NCBI GenBank assembly: GCA_937954195.1
Contig: CALFYR010000254.1
Span: 1 to 6,620, forward strand
DNA: 6,620 nucleotides
Direction of reading: 5' to 3'
From: an uncultured Dehalococcoidia bacterium
GTDB taxonomy: Bacteria > Chloroflexota > Dehalococcoidia > Tepidiformales > Tepidiformaceae
Position 1 is the stretch's first letter, and each line of letters starts with the position of its first letter. The notes under the pieces are model-generated. The model did not search any database. It worked only from the letters and a program-made list of their open reading frames with translations, and was not told the origin of the DNA. Positions 1 through 5,357 of the stretch are shown piece after piece. The translations under genes and the position numbers were made by a program.

Positions 1-1
1 C

Positions 2-199
2 AATCAGCGGTTCGAATTCGGCGACGACTTCGTTCTCGAGGGCACGGTGACCGTCTGGTCCGGCGTGCCGCCGTTCGCTGATGACGCGACACGCCTCTGG
101 TGGACAGCCGAACCCATGTGGAACAACAGCCAATCGGACCCGGCGGCGCTGTACACCTGCGAAGGCGAGCTCGCGTCGCGGGTGGCGGATGGCGAGTAA
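2..199 (+). CDS. C-terminal end of an unrecognised protein (5' truncated by the window)
   Basis: An open frame enters from the left edge and runs 65 codons to a TAA at 197-199. Its codon use is GC-rich like the genes downstream, and it lies on the same strand. The visible peptide is acidic and rich in Trp and aromatic residues, with a stretch near its start (FVLEGTVTVWSG) that alternates as in beta strands, a Trp-Trp pair, and one Cys near the end (LYTCEGEL). I do not recognise the family and see no catalytic motif. It ends 57 bases before the YchF-like gene with no clear terminator between them, so the two could be co-transcribed. The coding call rests on the open frame, composition and spacing only; with the N-terminal part missing, no function is proposed. 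Confidence 0.55.
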   Translation, partial: NQRFEFGDDFVLEGTVTVWSGVPPFADDATRLWWTAEPMWNNSQSDPAALYTCEGELASRVADGE

Positions 200-256
200 C
201 TCCGTCCTCGAGAGCTGACCCTTCTCCCTTCTCGCATCTCCCTGCATCCTAGAACC
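200..256 (+). other. Short pyrimidine-rich intergenic spacer
   Basis: These 57 bases separate the partial first gene from the YchF-like gene. They hold a C/T-rich stretch around 218-245 and no convincing stem-loop, no clear -35/-10 pair and no Shine-Dalgarno within 4-12 bases of the ATG at 257. The YchF-like gene may therefore be translated by read-through or coupling from upstream, or without a canonical ribosome binding site. Confidence 0.4.
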
Positions 257-1354
257 ATGCAGCTCGGCATCATCGGTCTCGCCCGTTCGGGCAAAACGTC
301 CATTTTCAACGCCGTTACCCGCGGCACGGCCCAGGTCGGCGCCTATTCGTCATCGAACCAGCCCAACGTGGGCGTGGTGAACGTGCCCGACGTGCGGGTG
401 GACCGCCTGGCAGAGTTGTATAAGCCGAAGAAGATCACCTACGCGACCATCCAGTACGTGGACTTTCCCGCAGCCGGGGAATCCTTCGGCAAGGGCGAAG
501 GGCCAGCCGGAAAGTTCATCAACGACCTCGGGCGGATGGATGCGCTCATCCATGTGGTTCGCGCGTTCCAGGATGATTCGGTCCCACACCCGGAAGTCAC
601 CATCGACCCGGACCGGGACATCGCCACGATGGACCTCGAACTCTCGTTCGCCGACCTTGCGATCATCGAGAAGCGGCTCCAGCGCATCGAGACCGAGCTG
701 CGTTCGATGAAGGCCGGTGAACGGGACCAGGTCCAGCGACTCAAAGACCTCCTCGTCCGCATCAAGACCGGCCTCGAAAACGAGACTCCGATTCGCGAAC
801 AGGAACTCAGCGACGAAGACGTGCGCCTCCTTGAGGGCACCCAGTTCCTGACGGCGAGGCCGATGCTTGTCGTCATCAACGTCGGTGAGGACGACCTTGC
901 CCGCCGTGCTGAGATCGAGGAGCAGTTCCGCGCGAAGTACCGCGGCAAGGGCCGGGATGTCGCGGTCTTCTCGGGGAAGTTCGAAATGGACCTGAACGAA
1001 CTTTCGGACGAAGAAGCGGAAGAGTTCCGGGCTTCCGTTGGGGTGACCGAAAGCGGCATGGCAAACGCCATCCGGCTCAGCTACGAATTGCTTGGCCTTA
1101 TCAGTTTCCTCACGGCGGGGCCGGACGAGTGCCGGGCATGGACGGTCGAACGCGGCGCTCCTGCCCCCGAGGCGGCCGGGAAGATCCACAGCGACCTGAA
1201 ACGTGGGTTTATTCGGGCGGAAGTGATCAAATTCGATGACCTGATTGCGTGCGGGTCCGAAGCGGAGGCCAAGAAGCGCGGCATGCTTCGCACGGAAGGC
1301 AAGCAATACATCGTTCAGGACGGCGACATTCTGAACATCTTGTTCAACGTGTAA
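257..1354 (+). CDS. ychF: YchF/OLA1-family P-loop NTPase (DUF933/TGS C-terminal domain)
   Basis: The 365-aa product matches the usual YchF length (about 363 aa) and domain order. A P-loop lies at residues 7-14 (GLARSGKT). The G3 region is at 69-72 (DFPA), followed by the family-like run GEGPAGKFINDLGRMDALIHVV in two parts at 80-90 and 91-101. The helical insertion covers about 120-200. The G4-equivalent is N208-V-G-E211. A TGS-type domain fills about 280-365 and carries the YchF signatures TAGPDECRAWT, IHSDLKRGFIRAEVI and a VQDGD...LFNV end. Known family members are cytosolic and bind ribosomes; they prefer ATP because NxxE replaces NKxD, and are linked to stress and redox control. Two motifs differ from classical YchF: the usual NVGKS of the P-loop is RSGKT, and the DxAG of G3 is DFPA. 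This suggests a DUF933 paralogue rather than the housekeeping orthologue, so the symbol is a family label. The start is fixed by the P-loop lying 6 residues in, as in homologues, although no Shine-Dalgarno is visible. Confidence 0.9.
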   Translation: MQLGIIGLARSGKTSIFNAVTRGTAQVGAYSSSNQPNVGVVNVPDVRVDRLAELYKPKKITYATIQYVDFPAAGESFGKGEGPAGKFINDLGRMDALIHVVRAFQDDSVPHPEVTIDPDRDIATMDLELSFADLAIIEKRLQRIETELRSMKAGERDQVQRLKDLLVRIKTGLENETPIREQELSDEDVRLLEGTQFLTARPMLVVINVGEDDLARRAEIEEQFRAKYRGKGRDVAVFSGKFEMDLNELSDEEAEEFRASVGVTESGMANAIRLSYELLGLISFLTAGPDECRAWTVERGAPAPEAAGKIHSDLKRGFIRAEVIKFDDLIACGSEAEAKKRGMLRTEGKQYIVQDGDILNILFNV

Positions 1355-1360
1355 CACGTT
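1346..1360. repeat. Perfect 15-nt inverted repeat over the YchF-like stop codon
   Basis: AACGTGT and ACACGTT flank a single A at 1353, giving perfect 7-base arms, with the TAA stop at 1352-1354 in the centre. A one-base loop is sterically poor for an RNA hairpin, so a protein-binding palindrome is as plausible as a structure. It lies about 90 bases upstream of the candidate importer promoter. It may also be chance, because half of it is coding sequence. Confidence 0.4.
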
Positions 1361-1393
1361 CGAAACATAGCGGTATCTACGGCCTGAGCAGTT

Positions 1394-1415
1394 CTACCGC
1401 CCGGTAGTATCTTTT
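1394..1415 (+). terminator. Weak terminator-like stem-loop after the YchF-like gene
   Basis: CTACC (1394-1398) pairs with GGTAG (1403-1407) across the loop GCCC, and TATCTTTT follows at 1408-1415. Position (40 bases after the stop) and T-rich tail fit an intrinsic terminator. The stem is only 5 bp, so termination would be weak. The same palindrome, CTACCGCCCGGTAG, could instead be an operator for the importer operon. Confidence 0.35.
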
Positions 1416-1440
1416 CGCCTAACTATTCACGCCGCATATC

Positions 1441-1469
1441 TTGACGATTGACGAGACCATTTCCAGAAT
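1441..1469 (+). promoter_or_regulatory. Candidate sigma70-type promoter of the importer operon
   Basis: TTGACG at 1441-1446 matches the -35 consensus at 5 of 6 positions. After a 17-base spacer, CAGAAT at 1464-1469 matches the -10 at 4 of 6. Transcription would begin near 1476, about 40 bases before the permease ATG. The -35 is part of a tandem TTGACGA repeat (1441-1454). The prediction fits the 162-base gap and the operon start, but rests on sequence match alone. Confidence 0.4.
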
Positions 1470-1478
1470 GCCCAATCC

Positions 1479-1496
1479 GCTGGCCCGTCGGCCAGC
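1479..1496 (+). promoter_or_regulatory. Leader stem-loop upstream of the permease ribosome binding site
   Basis: GCTGGCC (1479-1485) pairs perfectly with GGCCAGC (1490-1496) around the loop CGTC. The stem ends 8 bases before the GGAGGG ribosome binding site and leaves it free. If transcription starts near 1476, this would be a hairpin at the very 5' end of the mRNA, a position known in other bacteria to slow mRNA decay. There is no U-tract after it, so it is not a terminator. Confidence 0.45.
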
Positions 1497-1504
1497 CAAG
1501 CGGC

Positions 1505-1510
1505 GGAGGG
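1505..1510 (+). promoter_or_regulatory. Shine-Dalgarno that decides the DppB-like start
   Basis: GGAGGG lies 6 bases before the ATG at 1517. It is the strongest ribosome binding site in the window. It favours the start at 1517 over an in-frame ATG at 1448, whose extra 23 residues (Pro/Arg/Gly-rich, no homology expected) would come from DNA that carries the promoter and leader hairpin. Confidence 0.7.
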
Positions 1511-1516
1511 AAGGGA

Positions 1517-2464
1517 ATGGGGCAGTACCTCGCCAAGCGCGTCCTGTTCGCCGTTGGCGTGCTCTTCGTCATCAGCATTGTCGTTTTCACGGCCGTCCGG
1601 ATGATCCCCGGCGACGTGTGCCGGATCGTCCTCAACACACCGGACGTTACCGAGGCCCAGTGTGAAGCGATTCGCGATGAGCTCGGGCTCGATGAACCCC
1701 TCGTCACGCAATACCTCTCGTATATGGGCGGGCTGTTAACCGGCGACTGGGGAACGACGCTCATCAGCAAGCGCAGCGTGTGGGACGAAATCAAGACCCG
1801 CATCCCGGTCACGCTCGAATTGACCCTGCTTGCGACGACGTTCGCGTTCATCATCGCGCTGCCGATCGGCATCATCAGCGCGGTCCGTCAGGACTCCGTG
1901 ATCGACTACGTGCTCCGGGTGCTCTCGATCGGCTGGCTGAGCATCCCGTCGTTTTGGCTCGGCACGATGCTCATCGTGTTCCCGGCCCAGTGGTGGGGAT
2001 ACACGCCTCCCGTGGGCTACGTGGACCTCTGGGAAGACCCGCTCAAGAACCTCGAACAGCTTTACCTGCCGGCGATCTCGCTCGGGCTCGCTCTGAGCGC
2101 CAGCCTGGCGCGCGTCACACGTTCGGCCATGCTCGAAGTCCTCCGCCAGGACTACATCCGAACGTCCCGCGCGAAGGGCCTTGGCGAACGGCTGGTCATC
2201 CTTCGCCACGCGTTGCGCAACGCCATGATCCCGGTCATCACGCTCTTCGGTTTGCAGATCGGCGTGCTCCTGGGCGGCACGGTCGTCCTCGAAAGCATCT
2301 TCAGCCTGCCCGGCCTCGGGCTCCTGACGTTCAACGCGGTGACCGTCAAGGACTACCCGCAGGTCCAGGGGCTCGTCCTCTTCTTCGCGACGGTCCTGGT
2401 GACCGTCAACCTCCTCGTCGACCTGAGCTATGCCTGGTTCGACCCACGGATCAGGTACGCGTAA
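1517..2464 (+). CDS. DppB/OppB-like ABC transporter permease
   Basis: This 315-aa inner-membrane protein is one half of the channel of a binding-protein-dependent importer of the peptide/opine/nickel class. The family N-terminus is present (YLAKRVLFAVGVLF, then a helix and IPGD at 30-33), as is the QYL...LLTGDWGT segment (65-80) typical of DppB/OppB. The binding-protein-dependent transport domain spans about 96-310. Hydrophobic segments lie near 8-29, 98-122, 130-155, 183-201, 236-262 and 282-304, giving six membrane helices. The EAA-type loop that docks the ATPase is at 207-240 (QDYIRTSRAKGLGERL, with the conserved Gly at 221, then HALRNAMIPV). The end, DLSYAWFDPRIRY, is also typical. The length is normal for the family (about 305-340 aa). 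It is the first gene of the operon, and its TAA overlaps the ATG of the next permease. The substrate cannot be told from the permease. Confidence 0.95.
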   Translation: MGQYLAKRVLFAVGVLFVISIVVFTAVRMIPGDVCRIVLNTPDVTEAQCEAIRDELGLDEPLVTQYLSYMGGLLTGDWGTTLISKRSVWDEIKTRIPVTLELTLLATTFAFIIALPIGIISAVRQDSVIDYVLRVLSIGWLSIPSFWLGTMLIVFPAQWWGYTPPVGYVDLWEDPLKNLEQLYLPAISLGLALSASLARVTRSAMLEVLRQDYIRTSRAKGLGERLVILRHALRNAMIPVITLFGLQIGVLLGGTVVLESIFSLPGLGLLTFNAVTVKDYPQVQGLVLFFATVLVTVNLLVDLSYAWFDPRIRYA

Positions 2465-3393
2465 TGGCCACTCAAGCTGTCAGCTCCCCAGCCGCGTATC
2501 CCGATCTTCGCCGACGGCCGAGCCGCCTCAGTGTGCTGTGGCGGACCGCCCGCCAGAAGCCGCTTGGCGCCATCGCCTTCCTCGTGTGCGTCCTGCTGAT
2601 CCTGGTGGCGATCGGTGCGGATGTCCTGGCTCCCCAGGCGCCCGAGACCGTTGACCCGATCAAGAACCCGCGCCTGCAGGCCCCGTCGCTCGATCACCCG
2701 ATGGGTACGGACAACCTCTTCCGTGACATCTTTAGCCGCATCATCGTTGGCAGCCGCATCTCGCTCGGAGTTGGGTTCACGGCCGTCGCGATCGGGACCA
2801 TCATCGGGACGTTCCTCGGCCTGGTCAGCGGGTACTTCCGGGGGTGGATCGACATCTTCGTGAGCCGGCTGATGGAAGTGGTGCTCGGCTTCCCGCCGCT
2901 CGTCCTCGCCATCTTCTTCCTTTCCGTGTTTCTCCCGGACCGAAGCTACAGCCTGAAGTCATTCATGCTGTTCAGCCTTTCGATCGGCATCATCATCGCG
3001 CCGACCACTGCCCGGATCGTGCGGGGCTCCGTCCTCACGATCCGCAACCTGCAGTACATCGAAGCCGCGGAATCCATGGGCAACACACCCACCCGGATCA
3101 TGCTCCGGCACGTTCTCCCGAACGTGGTCGCGCCAATCATCGTTATCGCCAGCATCCAGATCGGGAACGCCATCCTGGCGGAGGCCGCGTTGAGCTTCCT
3201 CAGCCTCGGCATCTCCGATGCTTCGCGACCCAGTTGGGGAGGGATGCTCCAGGACATGCGCCCGGTATGGCTGGAAGCCTGGTGGACGGCTGTTATCCCG
3301 GGCCTCGCGATTAGCCTCGCGGTGCTCGCGTTCAACCTTTTTGGCGATGCGCTGCGCGACGTCCTCGATCCAAGACTGCGCCAATCGTCGTAA
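2464..3393 (+). CDS. DppC/OppC-like ABC transporter permease
   Basis: This 309-aa protein is the second channel subunit and pairs with the preceding permease. It has a cytoplasmic, Arg-rich N-terminus (1-33) and a first helix at about 35-56. A short extracytoplasmic stretch follows with the DppC signature HPMGTDNLFRDIFSR (78-92). The transport domain then carries hydrophobic segments near 98-122, 128-156, 164-183, 222-242 and 272-295. The ATPase-docking loop contains a literal EAA at 200-202 with the conserved Gly at 206 and HVLPN at 216-220. The family ending NLFGDALRDVLDPRLR (291-306) is intact. I chose the ATG at 2464 because it overlaps the upstream stop (TAATG), which implies translational coupling. 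The frame is open further upstream to 1780, but that part is a shadow of the first permease. The stop is followed by a 54-base gap with a UUCG hairpin before the binding protein. Confidence 0.95.
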   Translation: MATQAVSSPAAYPDLRRRPSRLSVLWRTARQKPLGAIAFLVCVLLILVAIGADVLAPQAPETVDPIKNPRLQAPSLDHPMGTDNLFRDIFSRIIVGSRISLGVGFTAVAIGTIIGTFLGLVSGYFRGWIDIFVSRLMEVVLGFPPLVLAIFFLSVFLPDRSYSLKSFMLFSLSIGIIIAPTTARIVRGSVLTIRNLQYIEAAESMGNTPTRIMLRHVLPNVVAPIIVIASIQIGNAILAEAALSFLSLGISDASRPSWGGMLQDMRPVWLEAWWTAVIPGLAISLAVLAFNLFGDALRDVLDPRLRQSS

Positions 3394-3408
3394 TAACATT
3401 GGAAGATT

Positions 3409-3422
3409 GCGGCTTCGGCCGC
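3409..3422 (+). promoter_or_regulatory. UUCG-capped hairpin between permease and binding-protein genes
   Basis: GCGGC (3409-3413) pairs with GCCGC (3418-3422) around TTCG. UUCG closed by a C-G pair is an exceptionally stable RNA tetraloop. Only TTCTC follows, so full termination is unlikely. Located 25 bases before the binding-protein ATG, it could block 3' exonucleases or protect a processed 5' end, letting the binding protein be made in excess over the permeases. That role is inferred. Confidence 0.5.
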
Positions 3423-3447
3423 TTCTCACAGGGGGTTACTCAAGGCA

Positions 3448-5181
3448 ATGGAACACACGAACTACTGGCTACGCCGAAAGCTGAGCCGCCGAACCGCCCT
3501 CAGGGGCTCAGCCCTAACCGGCATCGGCGCCGCATCGTATGCGCTCGTCGGGTGCGGGGATGACGACGACGATGACGACGGCAATGGTGGCGATCCCACC
3601 AACACCCCACAGGGTCTCCTCCCGACCGCGACGTCGGCGCCAACGCAGGCGCCGGTCGAGGTGACACCGGGCGGATCCTTCAGCTTCCAGATCTCGTCGC
3701 CGCCGCCGAGCCTCGATCCTTACACATCGACTTCGTTCGTCGCGAGCTACAACCACGGTCTGAGCTACTCAAAGCTCTACCGCTTCGCCGCGGGCGTGCC
3801 GGAAGTAGCGCCGGCCGACAACACCATGGAACCGGACCTCGCTGAGGCGATGCCCGAACAGCAGGACGATCTCACGTTCGTGATCACTCTCAAGGACGGT
3901 CTCAAGTTCCACGATGTGGCGCCGACGAACGGCCGCGCGCTCACGTCCGAGGACGTGGCGTACGCGTTCGACCGCTACCGCAACCTCGAGACCTCGGTCC
4001 ACAAGACGGGCCTTTCGTTCATCGATACGGTCGACACGCCAGACGACAAGACGGTGGTCATCAAGACGAAGGCTCCTTATGCCGACACGGTCTCGTACCT
4101 CGGCGGTAACCTTGGTGTCTGGATCTCCCCGGCCGAGCATGCCGAGACGGAAGCGGCCGCCACCAAGATGGTCGGCTCCGGCCCGTTCCTGAACACCGCC
4201 TTCGAAACCGGTGTCCAGCTGACCTACGCGAAGAACCCGAACTACTACGACGCCCCGTACCCGTATTTCGATGACGTCACCGCGCTCATCGTCACGGACC
4301 AGGCGAAGCGCGTGGCCGACTTCTCGTCGGGCCAGGTCGACCTGACCTGGCTATTCCTGCCAACGGAACGCGACCAGCTGAAGAGCCAGCGCCCTGATGC
4401 CCAGTTCGAAGAGACCCAGGGCATCGGTGGGTACATCTACCTGCGCACCGACAAGCCGCCGTTCAACGACAAGCGCGTTCGCCAGGCCATCTCGATGGCC
4501 CTGAACCGAGGCGCCATCCGCGAAGCCATCTCCAAGGGCGAAGGCGTCGATGAGCAGCTGTATCACGTTGGCTACCCGTACGCCCGCCAGGTGGCGGATC
4601 TCCCGCAGGCCAAGTACTGGGAGCACAACCTGACCGAAGCCAAGGCCGCCCTGGAAGCTGCCATCGGCGCCGGCAACACCATCGAGACCACCTGGGAGCA
4701 TGCGGACGCTGCTATTTACACCCAGGCCTACGTCGATACGGCGACGCTGGCGCAAGCGCAGCTCGCGCAAATCGGCATCAACATCACGGATGTTTCCAAA
4801 CCGTACGCCCAGTACATCTCGACGACGTACCAGGGCAACTACGAAGGCATGGGGCACAGCCCCCGCGCCGTGGCCTACTGGGCCGACTTCATCACGGAGC
4901 GGTTCACCATGACGCCGCAGCGCGGCCGCATCAACCTGAGCTACGTGACGGACCCGGATCTTGAGGTCCTCATGGACAAGCAGCGCGGCCAATTCGACTT
5001 CGAAGAGCGCATCGAAACCATCCGCCAGATCGAAGAGCACGTGGCCGAGGAGCAGTACGAAATCTTCTTCTCGACCGACACGCGCACCTACTTCTGGGAC
5101 GCGCCGATCCGGAACTACCGCCCGACGGCGTGGTTCCCGTACACCCACGTGATGAAGACCTGGCGCGACGCCAACGCCTGA
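3448..5181 (+). CDS. Family 5 extracellular solute-binding lipoprotein, Tat-exported
   Basis: This 577-aa protein captures the substrate of the importer outside the membrane. The N-terminus has a twin-arginine motif (SRRTAL, 13-18), a weakly hydrophobic stretch (19-34) and a lipobox LVGC with the lipidated Cys at 36. Seven consecutive Asp (38-44) and a flexible Pro/Thr/Ala linker to about residue 72 follow, keeping the binding domain off the membrane. The SBP_bac_5 fold covers about 75-577 with family landmarks: ITLKDGLKFHD (146-156), ALTSEDVAYAFDR (164-176), GSGPF (243-247), a KNPNYYD strand (262-268) and PFNDKRVRQAISMALNR (338-354). Members bind peptides, opines, sugars, nickel or haem, and the ligand is not readable here. 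The Tat signal implies export in folded form. The ATG at 3448 leaves the basic n-region intact. GGGGG lies 12 bases upstream and AAGG only 2, so the ribosome binding site is imperfect. This is the last gene of the operon. Confidence 0.95.
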   Translation: MEHTNYWLRRKLSRRTALRGSALTGIGAASYALVGCGDDDDDDDGNGGDPTNTPQGLLPTATSAPTQAPVEVTPGGSFSFQISSPPPSLDPYTSTSFVASYNHGLSYSKLYRFAAGVPEVAPADNTMEPDLAEAMPEQQDDLTFVITLKDGLKFHDVAPTNGRALTSEDVAYAFDRYRNLETSVHKTGLSFIDTVDTPDDKTVVIKTKAPYADTVSYLGGNLGVWISPAEHAETEAAATKMVGSGPFLNTAFETGVQLTYAKNPNYYDAPYPYFDDVTALIVTDQAKRVADFSSGQVDLTWLFLPTERDQLKSQRPDAQFEETQGIGGYIYLRTDKPPFNDKRVRQAISMALNRGAIREAISKGEGVDEQLYHVGYPYARQVADLPQAKYWEHNLTEAKAALEAAIGAGNTIETTWEHADAAIYTQAYVDTATLAQAQLAQIGINITDVSKPYAQYISTTYQGNYEGMGHSPRAVAYWADFITERFTMTPQRGRINLSYVTDPDLEVLMDKQRGQFDFEERIETIRQIEEHVAEEQYEIFFSTDTRTYFWDAPIRNYRPTAWFPYTHVMKTWRDANA

Positions 5182-5204
5182 TTCACGGCCAGCACGTTCA
5201 GGAT

Positions 5205-5236
5205 GGGCGCCCGGTCCGCGGGCGCCCTTCTTCGTG
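5205..5236 (+). terminator. Intrinsic terminator of the importer operon
   Basis: GGGCGCCCG (5205-5213) and CGGGCGCCC (5219-5227) form a perfect 9-bp all-G/C stem around the loop GTCCG. The pyrimidine-rich tail TTCTTCGTG follows. It lies 23 bases after the binding-protein stop. The T-tract is interrupted, but the stem is very strong. It separates the importer from the monooxygenase gene. Confidence 0.8.
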
Positions 5237-5254
5237 TTCTCACCATGGTCGTTT

Positions 5255-5281
5255 GGCCCCATCGCGTGGGCCGTTTCGGCC
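5255..5281 (+). repeat. Two overlapping, mutually exclusive GGCC hairpins
   Basis: GGCCC (5255-5259) can pair with GGGCC (5268-5272). The same central bases, as GGCCG (5269-5273), can instead pair with CGGCC (5277-5281) around TTT. The two folds exclude each other. The segment lies upstream of the predicted -10 of the monooxygenase gene, so it would be transcribed only by read-through past the terminator or from an earlier start. In GC-rich DNA this may be chance. Confidence 0.3.
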
Positions 5282-5324
5282 TATCGCGGGTGGTGGCGGC
5301 GTGGCACTGTCCGCTACGCGACCG

Positions 5325-5330
5325 TATCAT
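5325..5330 (+). promoter_or_regulatory. Candidate -10 element of the monooxygenase gene
   Basis: TATCAT matches the TATAAT consensus at 5 of 6 positions and lies 27 bases before the ATG. No good -35 is found 16-18 bases upstream (TGGCAC at 5302-5307 is poor), so an activator may be needed if this is real. A local AT-rich patch (5325-5345) in otherwise GC-rich DNA supports a promoter here. Confidence 0.35.
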
Positions 5331-5357
5331 TTCCTATACCACAAACAGGCAGCACGA

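Noticed and set aside
350..1357. A 335-aa open frame on the - strand opposite the YchF-like gene
   Set aside because: It is a mirror of GC-rich coding sequence with no domain signature and would overlap a clearly conserved gene completely.
1448..1516. Longer N-terminus for the first permease starting at the ATG at 1448
   Set aside because: There is no Shine-Dalgarno for it, the extra residues do not fit the family start, and the region holds the promoter and leader hairpin. GGAGGG serves the ATG at 1517.
1780..2463. Upstream extension of the second permease frame
   Set aside because: The frame is open, but the translation there is Arg/Pro/His-rich and lies inside the first permease. The DppC-like protein begins properly at the TAATG overlap at 2464.
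4351..5262. A 303-aa open frame on the - strand opposite the binding protein
   Set aside because: The composition is Arg/Gly/Val-biased, no motif is present, and it runs through the operon terminator.
5302..5316. Sigma54-like promoter beginning with TGGCAC
   Set aside because: TGGCAC matches the -24 box, but the -12 GC is at the wrong spacing (two bases off) and TTGC is absent.
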